Assembly: GCA_025465535.1 (NCBI GenBank) | Contig: JAODMY010000072.1 | Location: 1 to 64,000 of the forward strand | Source: Glaciihabitans sp. | GTDB lineage: Bacteria; Actinomycetota; Actinomycetes; Actinomycetales; Microbacteriaceae | Length of the DNA: 64,000 bases | Reading direction: 5' to 3' | Shown here: positions 23,929 through 30,873 of the stretch, piece by piece | How positions within the stretch are numbered: position 1 is the first letter of the stretch | How the letters are laid out: each line of letters starts with the position of its first letter | Position numbers and translations under genes: made by a program | Notes under the pieces: model-generated | Databases searched by the model: none | What the model was told of the DNA's origin: nothing | The model's input: the letters and a program-made list of their open reading frames with translations, nothing else

Positions 23929-25382
23929 TGACCCAGACCATTGCCCCCGCAACGTCGACGCCGATCGGTGCGATCGCCCGATACGCGCTCCTGATCGGCC
24001 CACTCCTCAGCATGATCGACTCGAGCATCGTGAACGTCGCCGTGCCATCGATCGCGAAAGACTTCGGTACGAACGGCAACGCTGTCGACCTTGGCCAGAT
24101 CCAATGGATCGTGAGCGGATACCTGCTCGCACTCGGCGTCTCGCTCGCCGCGACCGCATACCTCGCCAAGCGATTCGGGGTCCTGCGCGTGTACACGATC
24201 AGCACCGTCCTATTCGTGCTGGCGTCGGCGGCCTGCGCGGCGGCCGTCAATGTCGACTGGCTGATCGCGTTTCGAGCCGTGCAGGGCTTCGTGGGTGCGC
24301 CGCTGGTGCCGCTCGCCCTCAGCATCCTGCTCGGCAAGGATGGGATCGGCGGTGGCAAGATCCCGATCTCCGCGGCCCTCACGCTCTTCCTGGCCCCCGC
24401 CCTCGGCCCGACCATCGGCGGCCTGATCCTGAGCGGAGACGACCCGTCGGACTGGCGTTGGATCTTCCTGATCAACGTCCCCGTCGGAATCATCGGACTG
24501 CTCCTCCTCGTGAAGGTGCCGCGCCACGTCGGGGCGTCCGCCGACAGGTCCACCAGGTTCGATCCGTTCGGATTCCTCCTTCTCGCGATCGGCCTCACGG
24601 CTGCTCTCTTCGGCGCGACCGAGGGCGCATCCCAGGGCAAGGATGTGGGCTGGGGCGCGCCGATCTCCTACCTGCCGCTCGGCATTGGGCTGCTGATGCT
24701 CGTCGGCTACACGTTCTGGGCGCTGAACCGTGCCAATCCGGCGGTGAACGTCGCGATGATCCGGCACCGCAACTCCGCCATCGCGCTCGTGCTTCAGGTG
24801 CTGTGTTCCGTGATCGCATTCGGGACGGTCTTCCTGCTGCCGATCTTCACTCAGAACGTCCAGGGGCACACGGCCTTCCAAACCGGGATCGCCCTCCTTC
24901 CGCAGGGCATCATCATGGGAATCGGAACCTTCGTCGGACAGAAGCTTTCGGGACGGATCCCGCTCAAGGTCCTCGTCGTGGCCGGATTTGCGATCCTCGC
25001 CATCTCGAGCGTGTTCCTGATCTTCCTGGACAAGGACACGTCCCTCGTCATCATTGGCGCCATCCTCTCCGGGCGTGCGATCGCCATCGGATTCGTGACG
25101 GCACCGCTCCTGATCGCGATGCTTGCACCGCTGTCCGAGAGGGAACTGCCCGACGGCAACACCCTGTTCAACATCACGCAGCGCCTCGGTGGATCGATCG
25201 GTGTCAGCATCCTCGGCTCGATCGTAGGAGCGGCGGGGCTCACGACCGCCGGGATAACGGATCGGTTCCACTGGGTGGGCGGGGGACTGGTCGCCCTCGC
25301 GGTAATCGCCGGCATCCTGTCGCTGTTCCTCACCCAGGACAAGAACGCTCCCGTGCGTGAGGTCAGCGTGGTCGCCGAGTAG
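23928..25382 (+). CDS. MFS multidrug efflux transporter, DHA2 (14-helix) family
   Basis: This 484-residue membrane protein has about 14 hydrophobic segments and the DHA2/EmrB-QacA motifs: SMIDSSIVNVAVPSIA in helix 1, GYLLALGVSLAATAYLAKRFG, and FRAVQGFVGAPLVPLALSI. It should export hydrophobic or cationic compounds by proton antiport. It overlaps the PadR gene by one base and is probably regulated by it. A palindromic repeat lies just beyond its stop. The drug specificity cannot be inferred. Confidence 0.88.
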   Translation: MTQTIAPATSTPIGAIARYALLIGPLLSMIDSSIVNVAVPSIAKDFGTNGNAVDLGQIQWIVSGYLLALGVSLAATAYLAKRFGVLRVYTISTVLFVLASAACAAAVNVDWLIAFRAVQGFVGAPLVPLALSILLGKDGIGGGKIPISAALTLFLAPALGPTIGGLILSGDDPSDWRWIFLINVPVGIIGLLLLVKVPRHVGASADRSTRFDPFGFLLLAIGLTAALFGATEGASQGKDVGWGAPISYLPLGIGLLMLVGYTFWALNRANPAVNVAMIRHRNSAIALVLQVLCSVIAFGTVFLLPIFTQNVQGHTAFQTGIALLPQGIIMGIGTFVGQKLSGRIPLKVLVVAGFAILAISSVFLIFLDKDTSLVIIGAILSGRAIAIGFVTAPLLIAMLAPLSERELPDGNTLFNITQRLGGSIGVSILGSIVGAAGLTTAGITDRFHWVGGGLVALAVIAGILSLFLTQDKNAPVREVSVVAE

Positions 25383-25393
25383 CTCCAACCCGC

Positions 25394-25440
25394 GTCTGCC
25401 CCCGTGTGATGCGTCTGCCCCCGTACGTACGGGGGCAGAC
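25394..25440. repeat. Nested palindromic repeat, shortened copy 3
   Basis: This shares GTCTGCCCCCG (25394-25404) and the GTAC-GTAC-centred inner palindrome (28 bp, 25413-25440) with the two 66-bp copies near 15 kb, but it lacks the outer right arm. It fills the 69-bp gap between two convergent genes, where a bidirectional terminator would be expected. Confidence 0.85.
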
Positions 25441-25451
25441 AGGGCTCTCGG

Positions 25452-25859
25452 CTACTCGCCTTGGCCGTCGTCGCGTGGGTCGTGGGTGTCACGCCCGCGC
25501 AGTTTTTCGAGGTCGCGTCTCTCGCGCTTGGTCGGGCGACCGGCGCCCCGATCGCGCATCGGGGCGAGCGCAACCTCTTCGCGTGGCGGGGGCGGGGGCG
25601 TCAGATCGGTGTAGCTCGCGGCGGCAACCGGGGCGCTGACCCGCTTGGTCAGGATGGCGCCAACGACGACAATCTTGTCGAAACCCGACTCGCGAAGGCG
25701 GATTTCATCGCCGACGTGAACGGATTGAGCCGCCTTCACCCGCTCTCCGTTGATGCGGACATGCCCGGCCCGACAAGCCGCCGTCGCGAGCGAGCGCGTC
25801 TTGATGAGCCGCACGGCCCAGATCCAGCTGTCGACCCGGGCGGTGTCTGCCGTCGCCAT
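25452..25859 (-). CDS. S4-domain RNA-binding protein (Hsp15-like)
   Basis: This 135-residue protein starts with an S4 fold: RVDSWIWAVRLIKTRSLATAAC, then GHVRINGERVKAAQSVHVGD. A basic, disordered C-terminal tail follows (GRPTKRERRDLEKLRGR). Proteins of this size bind ribosomal RNA, and Hsp15 acts on stalled 50S-nascent chain complexes. The actinobacterial relatives may act in ribosome-associated quality control. Its start overlaps the stop of the LRV-repeat gene by one base, so the two are cotranscribed. Confidence 0.85.
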   Translation of the reverse strand: MATADTARVDSWIWAVRLIKTRSLATAACRAGHVRINGERVKAAQSVHVGDEIRLRESGFDKIVVVGAILTKRVSAPVAAASYTDLTPPPPPREEVALAPMRDRGAGRPTKRERRDLEKLRGRDTHDPRDDGQGE

Positions 25860-26377
25860 CAGTGCGCGGAAGCGAGCTCGGACTCTGCGCGTTCGGGCTC
25901 TGTCAGTTCGGGCTCTGTCAGTTCGGAGCCGGCCAGTTCGGCTTTCCAGCGGACCAGGCTGCGGACGGTCTCGCTCGAGTCGTCCGCGAGTCTCTCCATC
26001 ACATCCGCCGGCACGAAGAAGTTGACCGCGAGCCAGCCGCGAACCACCTCCGATTCGTCATCCGCCATCGAGCGCAGGATGTCGCAGGATGTCGACTCAT
26101 TCCTCGCCACGCAGCCGCGAACTCCCGCATCGGGATCCTTCGACAGGCGAATGACGACATCCTCCGGCGCGTGATAGCTGCTCGCCGCGCTCTCCCGGAT
26201 CTTGGGATTGGCGTCGGCGGCGAGGAGTCGCAGCCGCGCGATCTTGCTGGCGGTCACCGGGGGAGCAGGATGCTGTGTCGCGGCGAGTGCCGCCGCCTCC
26301 TCGGAGGTGAGCATGGATGGCGCAGCTTCACGCATCGCGCGCCGCTGGGCCGGGGTATTGAACCGAATGCACGACAT
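25859..26377 (-). CDS. Leucine-rich-repeat-variant (LRV/HEAT-like) protein
   Basis: This 172-residue protein has about four tandem helical repeats of roughly 24 residues, each with the pattern A-x2-P-x-V/I-R-x2-A: ADANPKIRESAASS, KDPDAGVRGCVARN, DDESEVVRGWLAVN and DDSSETVRSLVRWK. It probably binds a protein partner. The C-terminus is acidic and repetitive (ELTEPELTEPERAESEL). ATG at 26377 is the first Met giving the repeat protein alone. It is cotranscribed with the S4 protein. No enzymatic motif is present, and the function is unknown. Confidence 0.72.
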   Translation of the reverse strand: MSCIRFNTPAQRRAMREAAPSMLTSEEAAALAATQHPAPPVTASKIARLRLLAADANPKIRESAASSYHAPEDVVIRLSKDPDAGVRGCVARNESTSCDILRSMADDESEVVRGWLAVNFFVPADVMERLADDSSETVRSLVRWKAELAGSELTEPELTEPERAESELASAH

Positions 26378-26400
26378 ATCGACCACCGTACTCGCGTGGG

Positions 26401-27225
26401 TCAGGCCGCAGCGGATGCCGCGCGCCGTCGTCGCGGAAACCACGGTACGACTGCCGAGGTGGTCGCTTGGTACTCCGCGTACTCGGGATATTTCGAGCGC
26501 GTGATGCTCTCCGTGAATATGGTCGAGCCGATGAACAGCGTGGTCAGCAGGAACGCGCCGAGTACCGTCCACTGCAGGATCGAGCCCGCAGCGACGACGC
26601 CGAAGAAGAACAGCGTCCACCACTGCGCCTGCTCGAAGAAGAAGTTCGGATGACGGCTGAAGCGCCAGAGACCGGTCTGCGCGAAGCGGGGCTGGGGAGC
26701 GCGCCCGGCAGCGATCTCGGACTTCTTCCAGCCCTGGAAGTTCCACTGCTGCTGGTCTGACACCGTCTCACCGACCAATAGTCCGAGGAAGACGATGGTG
26801 ACAACGACATCCCAGAATCCGAAGGGCGTCGTGCGGTGGCTCCAGGCTGTGAAGGCGGGCAGCGCAATGAGCAGCAGAATGACGTTTTGCCAGAGCACGA
26901 TGAAAAAGAAGTTGAAGAGTTCGAACTGCCAGCGGTTCATCCGGCCACGCAATACGGCCCAGCGGTAGTCCTCGACTCCGCGGTAACCGCCCTTGCGTGC
27001 GAAGTTGTAGGTCAGCCGGGCTCCCCACAGGGTGACGAGCACGGCCATGACGTCGAGGCGCTCGTTGGCGAGCCCCGTCGCGCCGGCGAAAATCCAGACG
27101 TAGACCACGGGGATGATCGACCAGATGCGGTCGACCCAGGAGTGGTCGTGCGTGATGAGCGAAGCGACCCAGACGAAGGCGCACACGCCGATGGCGGTGA
27201 GGAAACAGACGTAAAGTGGGGTCAC
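26401..27225 (-). CDS. DUF1295 / steroid-5-alpha-reductase-like membrane protein
   Basis: This 274-residue protein has about six hydrophobic segments and the DUF1295 signatures: HDHSWVDRIWSI, WGARLTYNFARKGGYRG, EDYRWAVLR, FAQTGLWRFSRHPNFFFEQAQWW, and a final KYPEYAEYQ. The layout is shared with membrane methyltransferases and reductases of the isoprenylcysteine methyltransferase/steroid reductase group. The exact reaction is unknown. GTG at 27225 is used; codons before it extend into the divergent pgsA promoter region. Confidence 0.85.
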   Translation of the reverse strand: MTPLYVCFLTAIGVCAFVWVASLITHDHSWVDRIWSIIPVVYVWIFAGATGLANERLDVMAVLVTLWGARLTYNFARKGGYRGVEDYRWAVLRGRMNRWQFELFNFFFIVLWQNVILLLIALPAFTAWSHRTTPFGFWDVVVTIVFLGLLVGETVSDQQQWNFQGWKKSEIAAGRAPQPRFAQTGLWRFSRHPNFFFEQAQWWTLFFFGVVAAGSILQWTVLGAFLLTTLFIGSTIFTESITRSKYPEYAEYQATTSAVVPWFPRRRRAASAAA

Positions 27226-27268
27226 TTCGACGAGCCTAGCGTTGCTCGTACTTCGGTAGACTCGCAGC

Positions 27269-27886
27269 ATGGGAGCCACAGGCCAGAGCGAGGTCAGCTC
27301 CCGAATTTTCACAATTCCGAACCTCTTGAGCTTTATTCGGCTCGCCCTCGTTCCGGTTTTTCTGGTGTTGATCATCCTCCGCGCCGACTTCGCGGCACTC
27401 GTGGTTCTCGTGATCTCGAGCGTCACCGACTACTTTGACGGCCAGATCGCTCGCCGGTTCGGGCAAGTCACCAGGCTCGGGCAATTGCTTGATCCCGCGG
27501 CGGACCGCCTCTTCATTTTCGCCGCCCTGATCGGCCTTTCTGTCAGCGGCATCATCCCGTGGTGGCTCGGAGCCGTCATCATCGGCCGGGATGTCATGCT
27601 CGCCGTTCTCGGAATCATCCTCGCCAACAACGGTTTCGGCCCACTGCCCGTGCACCACCTCGGCAAATTCGGAACATTTTCACTCCTCTATGCACTGCCC
27701 ATTCTCATGCTCGGTGGGGCGTTCCATCAGATCGGCTGGATCACCAACCCGGTTGGATGGGCGTTCGCTCTTTGGGGCGCATTCGTTTACTGGTGGGCCG
27801 GCGTGATATATCTCCGTGAAACCGCGCGAGTTATTAGGATTCCGAGGGGTATAGCTACCGCTTCATCAGATACGCTGGGGGGCTGA
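27269..27886 (+). CDS. pgsA: CDP-alcohol phosphatidyltransferase (PgsA-like)
   Basis: This 205-residue integral membrane enzyme has the full family signature DG-x2-AR-x8-G-x3-D-x3-D in the stretch that starts DYFDGQIARRFG and ends LLDPAADR. It should join CDP-diacylglycerol to glycerol 3-phosphate or another alcohol, making the precursor of phosphatidylglycerol or cardiolipin. Five to six hydrophobic helices follow the usual pattern. It lies 13 nt before garA. A pgsA paralogue is also found near garA in mycobacteria. The alcohol substrate cannot be fixed from the sequence. Confidence 0.82.
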   Translation: MGATGQSEVSSRIFTIPNLLSFIRLALVPVFLVLIILRADFAALVVLVISSVTDYFDGQIARRFGQVTRLGQLLDPAADRLFIFAALIGLSVSGIIPWWLGAVIIGRDVMLAVLGIILANNGFGPLPVHHLGKFGTFSLLYALPILMLGGAFHQIGWITNPVGWAFALWGAFVYWWAGVIYLRETARVIRIPRGIATASSDTLGG

Positions 27887-27899
27887 ATGGAGGTTCATG

Positions 27900-28394
27900 A
27901 TGGTTGATTCACATGACGCGGGTCCGACGGAGCCGTTTACGCCTCCTGTTCCATCGTCGTCACCCACCGACACGACCATGACTTTCACGGCCGGGTTCGC
28001 GGCTCAGGTCGCTTCCGTTGGCGGCGATGTCGCGCCGCAGGAGCACGAGGCCATCGCCGCGCTGCCGTCCGGTTCCGCTCTTCTCGTCGTTCGCCGCGGA
28101 CCGAATGTGGGCGCGCGCTTCCTGCTCGATGCCGATGTCACGACCGTTGGGCGCCATCCGGATGCGGACATCTTCCTTGACGACGTGACCGTGTCCCGTC
28201 GTCACGCCGAGTTTCTTCGCGAAGGCAAGAACTTCCAGGTCAAAGATTTGGGCAGCCTTAATGGCACCTACTTCGACGGCAATCGCATTGACGGTGTTGC
28301 CGCGTTGAGCGATGGCTCAGAGGTGCAGGTCGGAAAGTTTCGATTGACGTTCTATGCATCGCGCGTCGATCTCGCGCACGTGGCAAGCCGCTAG
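27900..28394 (+). CDS. garA: FHA-domain protein of the GarA/OdhI type
   Basis: This 164-residue protein has a C-terminal FHA domain with VTTVGRHPDADIFLDDVTVSRRHAEF and LGSLNGTYFDGNRI, holding the phosphothreonine-binding Arg, Ser and Asn. The N-terminal tail contains TDTTMTFTAGF, which resembles the twin-Thr motif of GarA (ETTSVF), the site phosphorylated by PknG or PknB. In relatives, unphosphorylated protein inhibits 2-oxoglutarate dehydrogenase and affects glutamate metabolism. ATG at 27900 fits the GGAGG at 27889-27893 better than ATG at 27897. The stop overlaps ftsR. Confidence 0.86.
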   Translation: MVDSHDAGPTEPFTPPVPSSSPTDTTMTFTAGFAAQVASVGGDVAPQEHEAIAALPSGSALLVVRRGPNVGARFLLDADVTTVGRHPDADIFLDDVTVSRRHAEFLREGKNFQVKDLGSLNGTYFDGNRIDGVAALSDGSEVQVGKFRLTFYASRVDLAHVASR

Positions 28395-29095
28395 TGGCTC
28401 GCGTATCGGCCCAGGCGTCCGTCAAGTCGGAGTCGGGGGGCGCATCCCTGCTCAGTATCGGCCAGGTGCTCGCCCGGCTGAACCCCGAATTCCCTGATCT
28501 GACCCCGTCGAAACTTCGCTTCCTCGAGGAACGCCAACTCATTTCGCCCGCCCGCACCGAGTCCGGCTACCGCAAATTCTCGCCCGCGGACCTCACGCGG
28601 CTCCGCTTCGTGCTCACGATGCAGCGCGACCACTACGTTCCGCTCAAGGTCATTCGCGGCTATCTCGATGAGTTGGATGCCGGTCGCCAGCCGGTACTGC
28701 CCGGGGGATCCACGCAGGCGCCATCCATGCTTTCGGGGGAGCGCAAGTACACGCGAGACGAACTCATCCGTGAGGCCGGCGCGACCGTCATGCTCATGGG
28801 CGACGCCATCACGGCCTCCCTCATTGTGCCGGCAGACGTGTTCGGGGACGAAGCTCTCTCGGTGCTCCGCGCTCTCGTCGAACTGCAGCGCTCGGGCATC
28901 GAGCCGCGTCACCTTCGTGGATTTCGCGGGGCGGCCGAACGCGAGCTCGGCCTCATCGAGAGTGCGCTCATCCCGGTCGCCCGTCGCAAGGACGCCTCGA
29001 GCCGCGCCAAGGCGGCAGAACTGGCCAAGGAGATCGCCGGCCAGCTGGAGATTGTGCGCGGAAGCCTGATCCGCTCCGCGCTTTCGAAGCTTTGA
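28394..29095 (+). CDS. ftsR: MerR-family regulator FtsR (Rv1828 type)
   Basis: This 233-residue protein has a MerR winged helix (LLSIGQVLARLNPEFPDLTPSKLRFLEE, then SGYRKFSPADLTRLRFVL), a helix with YVPLKVIRGYLDEL, and a C-terminal effector-like domain. The GarA-MerR adjacency and length match Rv1828 and corynebacterial FtsR, which controls ftsZ expression. The GTG start at 28394 overlaps the garA stop. The ftsZ gene lies 32 kb away in this window and has a dyad in its promoter region. A role in division control is inferred from orthology. Confidence 0.83.
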   Translation: MARVSAQASVKSESGGASLLSIGQVLARLNPEFPDLTPSKLRFLEERQLISPARTESGYRKFSPADLTRLRFVLTMQRDHYVPLKVIRGYLDELDAGRQPVLPGGSTQAPSMLSGERKYTRDELIREAGATVMLMGDAITASLIVPADVFGDEALSVLRALVELQRSGIEPRHLRGFRGAAERELGLIESALIPVARRKDASSRAKAAELAKEIAGQLEIVRGSLIRSALSKL

Positions 29096-29207
29096 TGGCG
29101 GATCTCCTGGTCCCCATTTTCGACACGCCGCCGATTTTTCGACGAATGTCGTTGATCGAGATTGATCACGTGGGTAGCGTTAGGTTTAGCAAAACCGTCA
29201 ACGTCAA

Positions 29208-29226
29208 CTTCAAGCTGAAGGCTAGA
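29208..29226 (+). promoter_or_regulatory. Dyad upstream of the second merR gene
   Basis: CTTCA-AGC-TGAAG (29208-29220) is a perfect 5-bp-arm dyad in the 173-bp gap between ftsR and the next merR gene. It runs into TGAAGGCTAGA (29216-29226), which differs by one base from TGAAGGTTAGA at 61459-61469 upstream of ftsZ. It may be a binding site for one of the MerR proteins. Confidence 0.4.
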
Positions 29227-29268
29227 CATTGATGCGTTTGCACATCTGTTATATGAGAGGCACGAGCC

Positions 29269-29823
29269 ATGAGTGAGAGCGAAGTCAGCCGTAGTGAGGG
29301 TTCCCGCTACGACCTGGGCCTGCTCTTTACCGACGGGATGCCCGATCTCGACGACACCGCGGGTTATCGCGGCGCAATCGCGGCACGTGCCGCCGGTATC
29401 AGCTACCGCCAGCTTGACTACTGGGCCCGCACGCAGCTGGTCGAGCCGACCGTGCGTGGCGCGGCAGGATCCGGATCCCAGCGACTCTACGGATTCCGCG
29501 ACATCCTCGTCCTCAAGCTCGTCAAGAGACTTCTCGACACCGGCATCTCGCTTCAGCAGATCCGGACCGCCGTCAATCAGCTTCGTGAGGCCGGCGTCAG
29601 CGACCTGGCCCAGACCACGCTCATGAGCGATGGCGCGAGCGTCTACCTCTGCACAACCAATGATGAAGTCATCGACCTCGTCAACCGCGGCCAGGGTGTC
29701 TTCGGTATTGCGGTCGGTAAGGTGCTCCGCGAGGTGGAGACCAGCCTCGTTGAGCTCGACTCGATCAAGGGCGAAGATCCGGCCGACGAGCTCGCCCAGC
29801 GCAGGGCCGTTCGCGCAAGCTAG
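29269..29823 (+). CDS. MerR-family regulator (Rv1830 type)
   Basis: This 184-residue protein has a MerR-like DNA-binding domain (GYRGAIAARAAGISYRQLDYWARTQLVEP, then SGSQRLYGFRDILVLKLVKRLLD) and a short C-terminal dimer region ending in SLVELDSI. It corresponds to the second MerR gene of the mycobacterial garA-Rv1828-Rv1829-Rv1830 block. Here the intervening bifunctional nuclease gene is absent. It has its own upstream region of 173 bp. The targets are unknown. Confidence 0.84.
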   Translation: MSESEVSRSEGSRYDLGLLFTDGMPDLDDTAGYRGAIAARAAGISYRQLDYWARTQLVEPTVRGAAGSGSQRLYGFRDILVLKLVKRLLDTGISLQQIRTAVNQLREAGVSDLAQTTLMSDGASVYLCTTNDEVIDLVNRGQGVFGIAVGKVLREVETSLVELDSIKGEDPADELAQRRAVRAS

Positions 29824-29866
29824 TTCTGCGGGTCTCCCCGCATCCGGCCAGCGATTCGCCGAGATG

Positions 29867-29911
29867 GGTCAACGCGGACAAGATGGGCGTCCGCGGACGC
29901 CCCAATTGACC
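29867..29911. terminator. Nested palindrome between convergent genes
   Basis: An 18-bp perfect palindrome GGGCGTCCGCGGACGCCC (29885-29902) is enclosed by outer arms GGTCAA (29867-29872) and TTGACC (29906-29911). It lies between the 3' ends of merR and the ParA gene and is suited to bidirectional termination. There is no T run. Confidence 0.55.
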
Positions 29912-29955
29912 GCATTGGCCCAAATTAGCGCCGCGCGACCAGCGCAGCGGCCTAA

Positions 29956-30753
29956 TTACGCGAACTCGCCGAGCTTGGCGGTGCGCATGACGCGCTCGAG
30001 CAGCTGATCGAAGTTGCGCGCCATTTCCTGCGCGCTCTCGCCTGGCCAGACGTGCAGCGGCTTGGCCGCGCCCTGTGCCTGCTGCAGCGAGGTCCGCTCA
30101 GGAAGTTGCGGGGAGAGCACGAGCGGTCCGAACATGTCGCGCAGCTCTTTGATCCGGAACTGGTGTTCAAGCGACTGGACGCGCGCACGGTTCACGATAA
30201 TGCCGAGCGGCTGAAGCCGGGGCGAGAGTCCGCGACGGATCTCTTCGATGGCTCGCAGCGCGCGGTCGGCCGCCGCGACGGAGAACAGGCCGGGCTCGGT
30301 CACGACGGTTACCCGGTCGCTTGCCGCCCAGGCGGTGCGGGTCAGGGCATTCAGCGACGGTGCGCAGTCGACGAGCACGAGGTCATAGTCGGCCTCGACA
30401 TTCGCGAGAGCCTCCTCGAGCTTCCAAATGTCGCGGATGCTCGGGTGTGGTCCGTCGAAATTGATGGCGGAAGGGGATCCGATCATCACGTCGATCTTGC
30501 CGGAGCGTCCCCTTGTCCAGCCGCTGGAGGTGATGGCGGCGCGAACGATCTTCTCCTTGGGGGAGGCGAGAACATCGGCCACATTCAGGTGACCGGCGAC
30601 ATTGATGTCCATACCGGTCGAGACATCCGACTGCGGGTCGAGATCGACGACGAGGGTGCGCAGGCCCTTGGCAAAAGCGGCTGAGGCCAGCCCGAGCGTC
30701 ACTGTGGTCTTTCCCACGCCCCCCTTGAGGGAGCTGACGCTGAGTACATGCAC
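29956..30753 (-). CDS. Orphan ParA-family ATPase
   Basis: This 265-residue protein starts VHVLSVSSLKGGVGKTTVTL, the deviant Walker A box, and has VVDLDPQSDVSTGMD (Walker A' region) and LVLVDCAPSLNALTR (Walker B). These are features of ParA proteins that dimerise on ATP and bind DNA. No ParB or parS-like site is seen nearby. Orphan ParA-like proteins of actinobacteria can affect division or positioning of protein clusters. GTG at 30753 is preferred over the GTG at 30774. It is divergent from pyruvate carboxylase. Confidence 0.83.
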   Translation of the reverse strand: MHVLSVSSLKGGVGKTTVTLGLASAAFAKGLRTLVVDLDPQSDVSTGMDINVAGHLNVADVLASPKEKIVRAAITSSGWTRGRSGKIDVMIGSPSAINFDGPHPSIRDIWKLEEALANVEADYDLVLVDCAPSLNALTRTAWAASDRVTVVTEPGLFSVAAADRALRAIEEIRRGLSPRLQPLGIIVNRARVQSLEHQFRIKELRDMFGPLVLSPQLPERTSLQQAQGAAKPLHVWPGESAQEMARNFDQLLERVMRTAKLGEFA

Positions 30754-30873
30754 GAGTAACGACGATACCTTCACTAGTCTTAAGAAACCTAAATGAACAC
30801 GCTTCGAATGACGCTGTCGGCATGTCGCGTAGTTGAGTCCACTTTAGGATTGGCCCAGTTGTGAAAGGACCAC

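Noticed and set aside
24104-25360. A 418-codon frame overlapping the MFS transporter
   Set aside because: The sequence is Arg/Pro/His-rich and lacks the hydrophobic helices expected. It is the +2 shadow of the transporter gene.
29956-30753. Chromosome partition locus (parA with parB/parS)
   Set aside because: No ParB gene lies next to it and no parS-like palindrome was noticed, so it is treated as an orphan ParA.
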